Of a stretch of DNA of 32,795 nucleotides, positions 31,906 to 32,795 are shown piece after piece. The DNA is from a virus, in the IMG/VR virus record IMGVR_UViG_3300009183_000229, positions 1-32,795 of that record. One strand, given 5' to 3'. The number at the start of each line of letters is the position of its first letter. The stretch's first letter is position 1. Under the pieces are notes generated by a model. The model saw only the letters and a list, made by a program, of their open reading frames with translations. It had not been told where the DNA came from and did no database searches. Made by a program: the position numbers and the translations under genes.

Positions 31906-32121
31906 TTATTTATTTGTCGAAAAATCACTGACATTTTTACGAGAAAGTGTGTAATTTTTCTGAATACGAATCTCAGAATTTCGAAAGGTCCAACATTCAC
32001 CAGTTTCATCCAAAAAGACAACCCATTCTAGGTCGTGTTCTTGTGATCGATCAATGCAAAAAAATGCCCAGCCTTTACCCTTAGGAGTAATGACTGGGAT
32101 TGTGGGATTCAATTGAATCAT
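31906..32121 (-). CDS. Conserved phage hypothetical protein (71 aa)
   Basis: The protein starts MIQLNPTIPVITPKGKGWAF and contains IDRSQEHDLEWVVFLDETGE, ECWTFRNSEIRIQKNYTLSR. The EHDLEWVVFLDETGECWTFRN core is a pattern I recall from small proteins in many T4-like cyanophages, so it is likely a real conserved gene. Alternating hydrophobic residues suggest a small beta-barrel or beta-sheet fold. No function is known to me. It ends at the late promoter-like box ahead of speD. Confidence 0.72.
   Translation of the reverse strand: MIQLNPTIPVITPKGKGWAFFCIDRSQEHDLEWVVFLDETGECWTFRNSEIRIQKNYTLSRKNVSDFSTNK
31907..31914 (-). promoter_or_regulatory. Late promoter-like box before speD (AATAAATA)
   Basis: The minus strand reads AATAAATAAATC, overlapping the 3' end of the 71-aa gene and 39 bases before the speD ATG. 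It fits the NATAAATA form but lies in a repetitive AT-rich run, so support is moderate. Confidence 0.4.
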
Positions 32122-32134
32122 AATACTTTATGAA

Positions 32135-32275
32135 TTACCCCTGACCTCTATATCTTTTCTTTGCCCCGTTACGAGAAGTAGCGGCGTACTTAGTATGAGC
32201 ACCAGACCCTTGACGACTCTTCTTGGGCTTCGATTCAATAACAACTTTACCAGACAGTGACGGACGCTTAGCCAT
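32135..32275 (-). CDS. Small highly basic protein (46 aa)
   Basis: The ATG at 32275 opens a frame translating as MAKRPSLSGKVVIESKPKKS, then RQGSGAHTKYAATSRNG and AKKRYRGQG. It has 13 Lys/Arg against one Glu, with a cationic C-terminal tail. GAGGT lies about ten bases upstream of the ATG, a good ribosome site, and the start overlaps the 53-aa gene by eight bases. I recall similar small basic proteins in T4-like cyanophages. Nucleic-acid or ribosome binding would suit the charge but is inference. Confidence 0.72.
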   Translation of the reverse strand: MAKRPSLSGKVVIESKPKKSRQGSGAHTKYAATSRNGAKKRYRGQG

Positions 32276-32429
32276 TTTCAATTACCTCAGTTTCAATTTC
32301 ATTTGGATTTGGAGAACCTGACTGATAGAAATCAATTGCCAGATCCTCCATAGTGTTGAAGTATTCTTCCTCTGTAAGATCTGTGTAAATTTTACGTCCC
32401 TTACAAAGGATATTATACTTAGTAGTCAT
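32268..32429 (-). CDS. Small acidic hypothetical protein (53 aa)
   Basis: The frame starts at an ATG sharing its A with the TGA of the glycosyltransferase gene (TGATG). It translates as MTTKYNILCKGRKIYTDLTE, then EEYFNTMEDLAIDFYQSG and SPNPNEIETEVIENG. The pattern YNILxKGRxIYxxLTEEEYF followed by an acidic SPNP tail is one I associate with small cyanophage proteins. It is short and soluble, with no known motif. Overlaps on both ends (one base and eight bases) make it part of a coupled three-gene cluster with the glycosyltransferase and the 46-aa basic protein. Confidence 0.72.
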   Translation of the reverse strand: MTTKYNILCKGRKIYTDLTEEEYFNTMEDLAIDFYQSGSPNPNEIETEVIENG

Positions 32430-32795
32430 CAGATTACGCGAGTCTTTTCGTGTCCAACGCGAATGCGAGGATCACACCAAATCTCAAAACCTGCTTCTTT
32501 CGCGTCGAGACAGAATGATACATCTTCTCCACACATATCTTGAACGTCTCCAGAATCAAAGACTTGCATCTTTGGTGCAAACCAAGGATACTTCATCTCA
32601 GAATTCTCAAATACTCCGTGCTTAATTAGTACCCATCCAAAACCAGTATAATCTACGGTGAATGGTTTACGACGCTTTGAGATACTCTCTACGGTTTCAT
32701 GATTCATGACTCCACCATTATTGCGGAAGTCATCTTCTTCGAGCCAATGTGCAACTGATGTAGTCACACCATCTTCGGTTGCATACCAACCTGCG
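32429..32795 (-). CDS. Glycosyltransferase family 2-like protein, partial (N-terminus outside window)
   Basis: The frame is open to the right edge (…AGWYATEDGVTTSVAHWLEE), so a GTG at 32767 is internal and not the start. Visible parts are VAHWLEEDDFRNNGGVMNHE, FTVDYTGFGWVLIKHGVFE and CGEDVSFCLDAKEAGFEIW followed by CDPRIRVGHEKT. The GFG…ED-x2-FC…G…DP…H arrangement is the acceptor-side half of GT-A enzymes common in T4-like cyanophages, with ED as probable catalytic base region and the final His as a metal-ligand candidate. The nucleotide-sugar half lies outside. Substrate is unknown; virion or cell-surface sugar modification is possible. Confidence 0.8.
   Translation of the reverse strand, partial: AGWYATEDGVTTSVAHWLEEDDFRNNGGVMNHETVESISKRRKPFTVDYTGFGWVLIKHGVFENSEMKYPWFAPKMQVFDSGDVQDMCGEDVSFCLDAKEAGFEIWCDPRIRVGHEKTRVI

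Noticed and set aside
32429-32767. GTG at 32767 as the true start of the glycosyltransferase
   Set aside because: The frame continues to the window edge and the upstream residues (GWYATEDG) fit the family, so the gene is truncated by the window.
1-32795. Defence systems, CRISPR arrays, tRNA genes or diversity-generating retroelements
   Set aside because: No spaced direct repeats, cloverleaf candidates, reverse transcriptase or variable/template repeat pair could be seen; the repeats present are coding modules.

Overview
The window reads as one transcription-oriented block of a T4-like marine myovirus, most like the cyanophages of Synechococcus and Prochlorococcus. The DNA is very AT-rich and every supported gene lies on the minus strand, so the text runs right to left in gene order. 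Coding density is close to complete: gaps are a few to about 70 bases, many neighbours share TAATG, TGATG or ATGA junctions, and no stretch over 300 bases lacks a gene. I see no tRNA, rRNA, CRISPR array, integrase, transposase or replication origin.

Gene order from the right edge: the C-terminal part of a glycosyltransferase; two very small proteins (53 and 46 aa); a conserved 71-aa phage protein; speD (S-adenosylmethionine decarboxylase, a host-like metabolic gene); and an 81-aa hypothetical. Then comes the baseplate block: gp25, gp6, a giant gp7 (3,986 aa), gp8, and a 2,418-aa DUF4815-type structural protein that fills the place where T4 has genes 9 to 12 and wac. Two small overlapping proteins (68 and 61 aa) and two small structural proteins (113 and 116 aa) follow. 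The neck and tail-terminator genes gp13, gp14 and gp15 come next, with a free-standing HNH homing endonuclease inserted between gp14 and gp15. Last are the small terminase gp16, a 695-aa protein built from several uncharacterised domains, a 103-aa protein, and a structural protein cut by the left edge.

The genes mostly build the contractile-tail machine. Gp25, gp6, gp7 and gp8 form baseplate wedges, the DUF4815 protein is probably peripheral baseplate or fibre-linked, gp13, gp14 and gp15 close the neck and tail top, and gp16 starts DNA packaging. Sequences matching the T4-type late promoter (NATAAATA) sit just upstream of gp25, speD, gp8, the 113-aa gene, the HNH gene and the 103-aa gene, which fits late expression.

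The most unusual points are these. Gp15 has no ATG, GTG or TTG at its expected start and shows ACG there, directly downstream of the HNH gene. A glycine/tyrosine beta-repeat module is spread through gp7, gp8, gp14 and the DUF4815 protein. Gp7 is enlarged by several repeat families and a YHYH-like domain. A multi-domain lysine- and cysteine-rich protein lies next to the small terminase.
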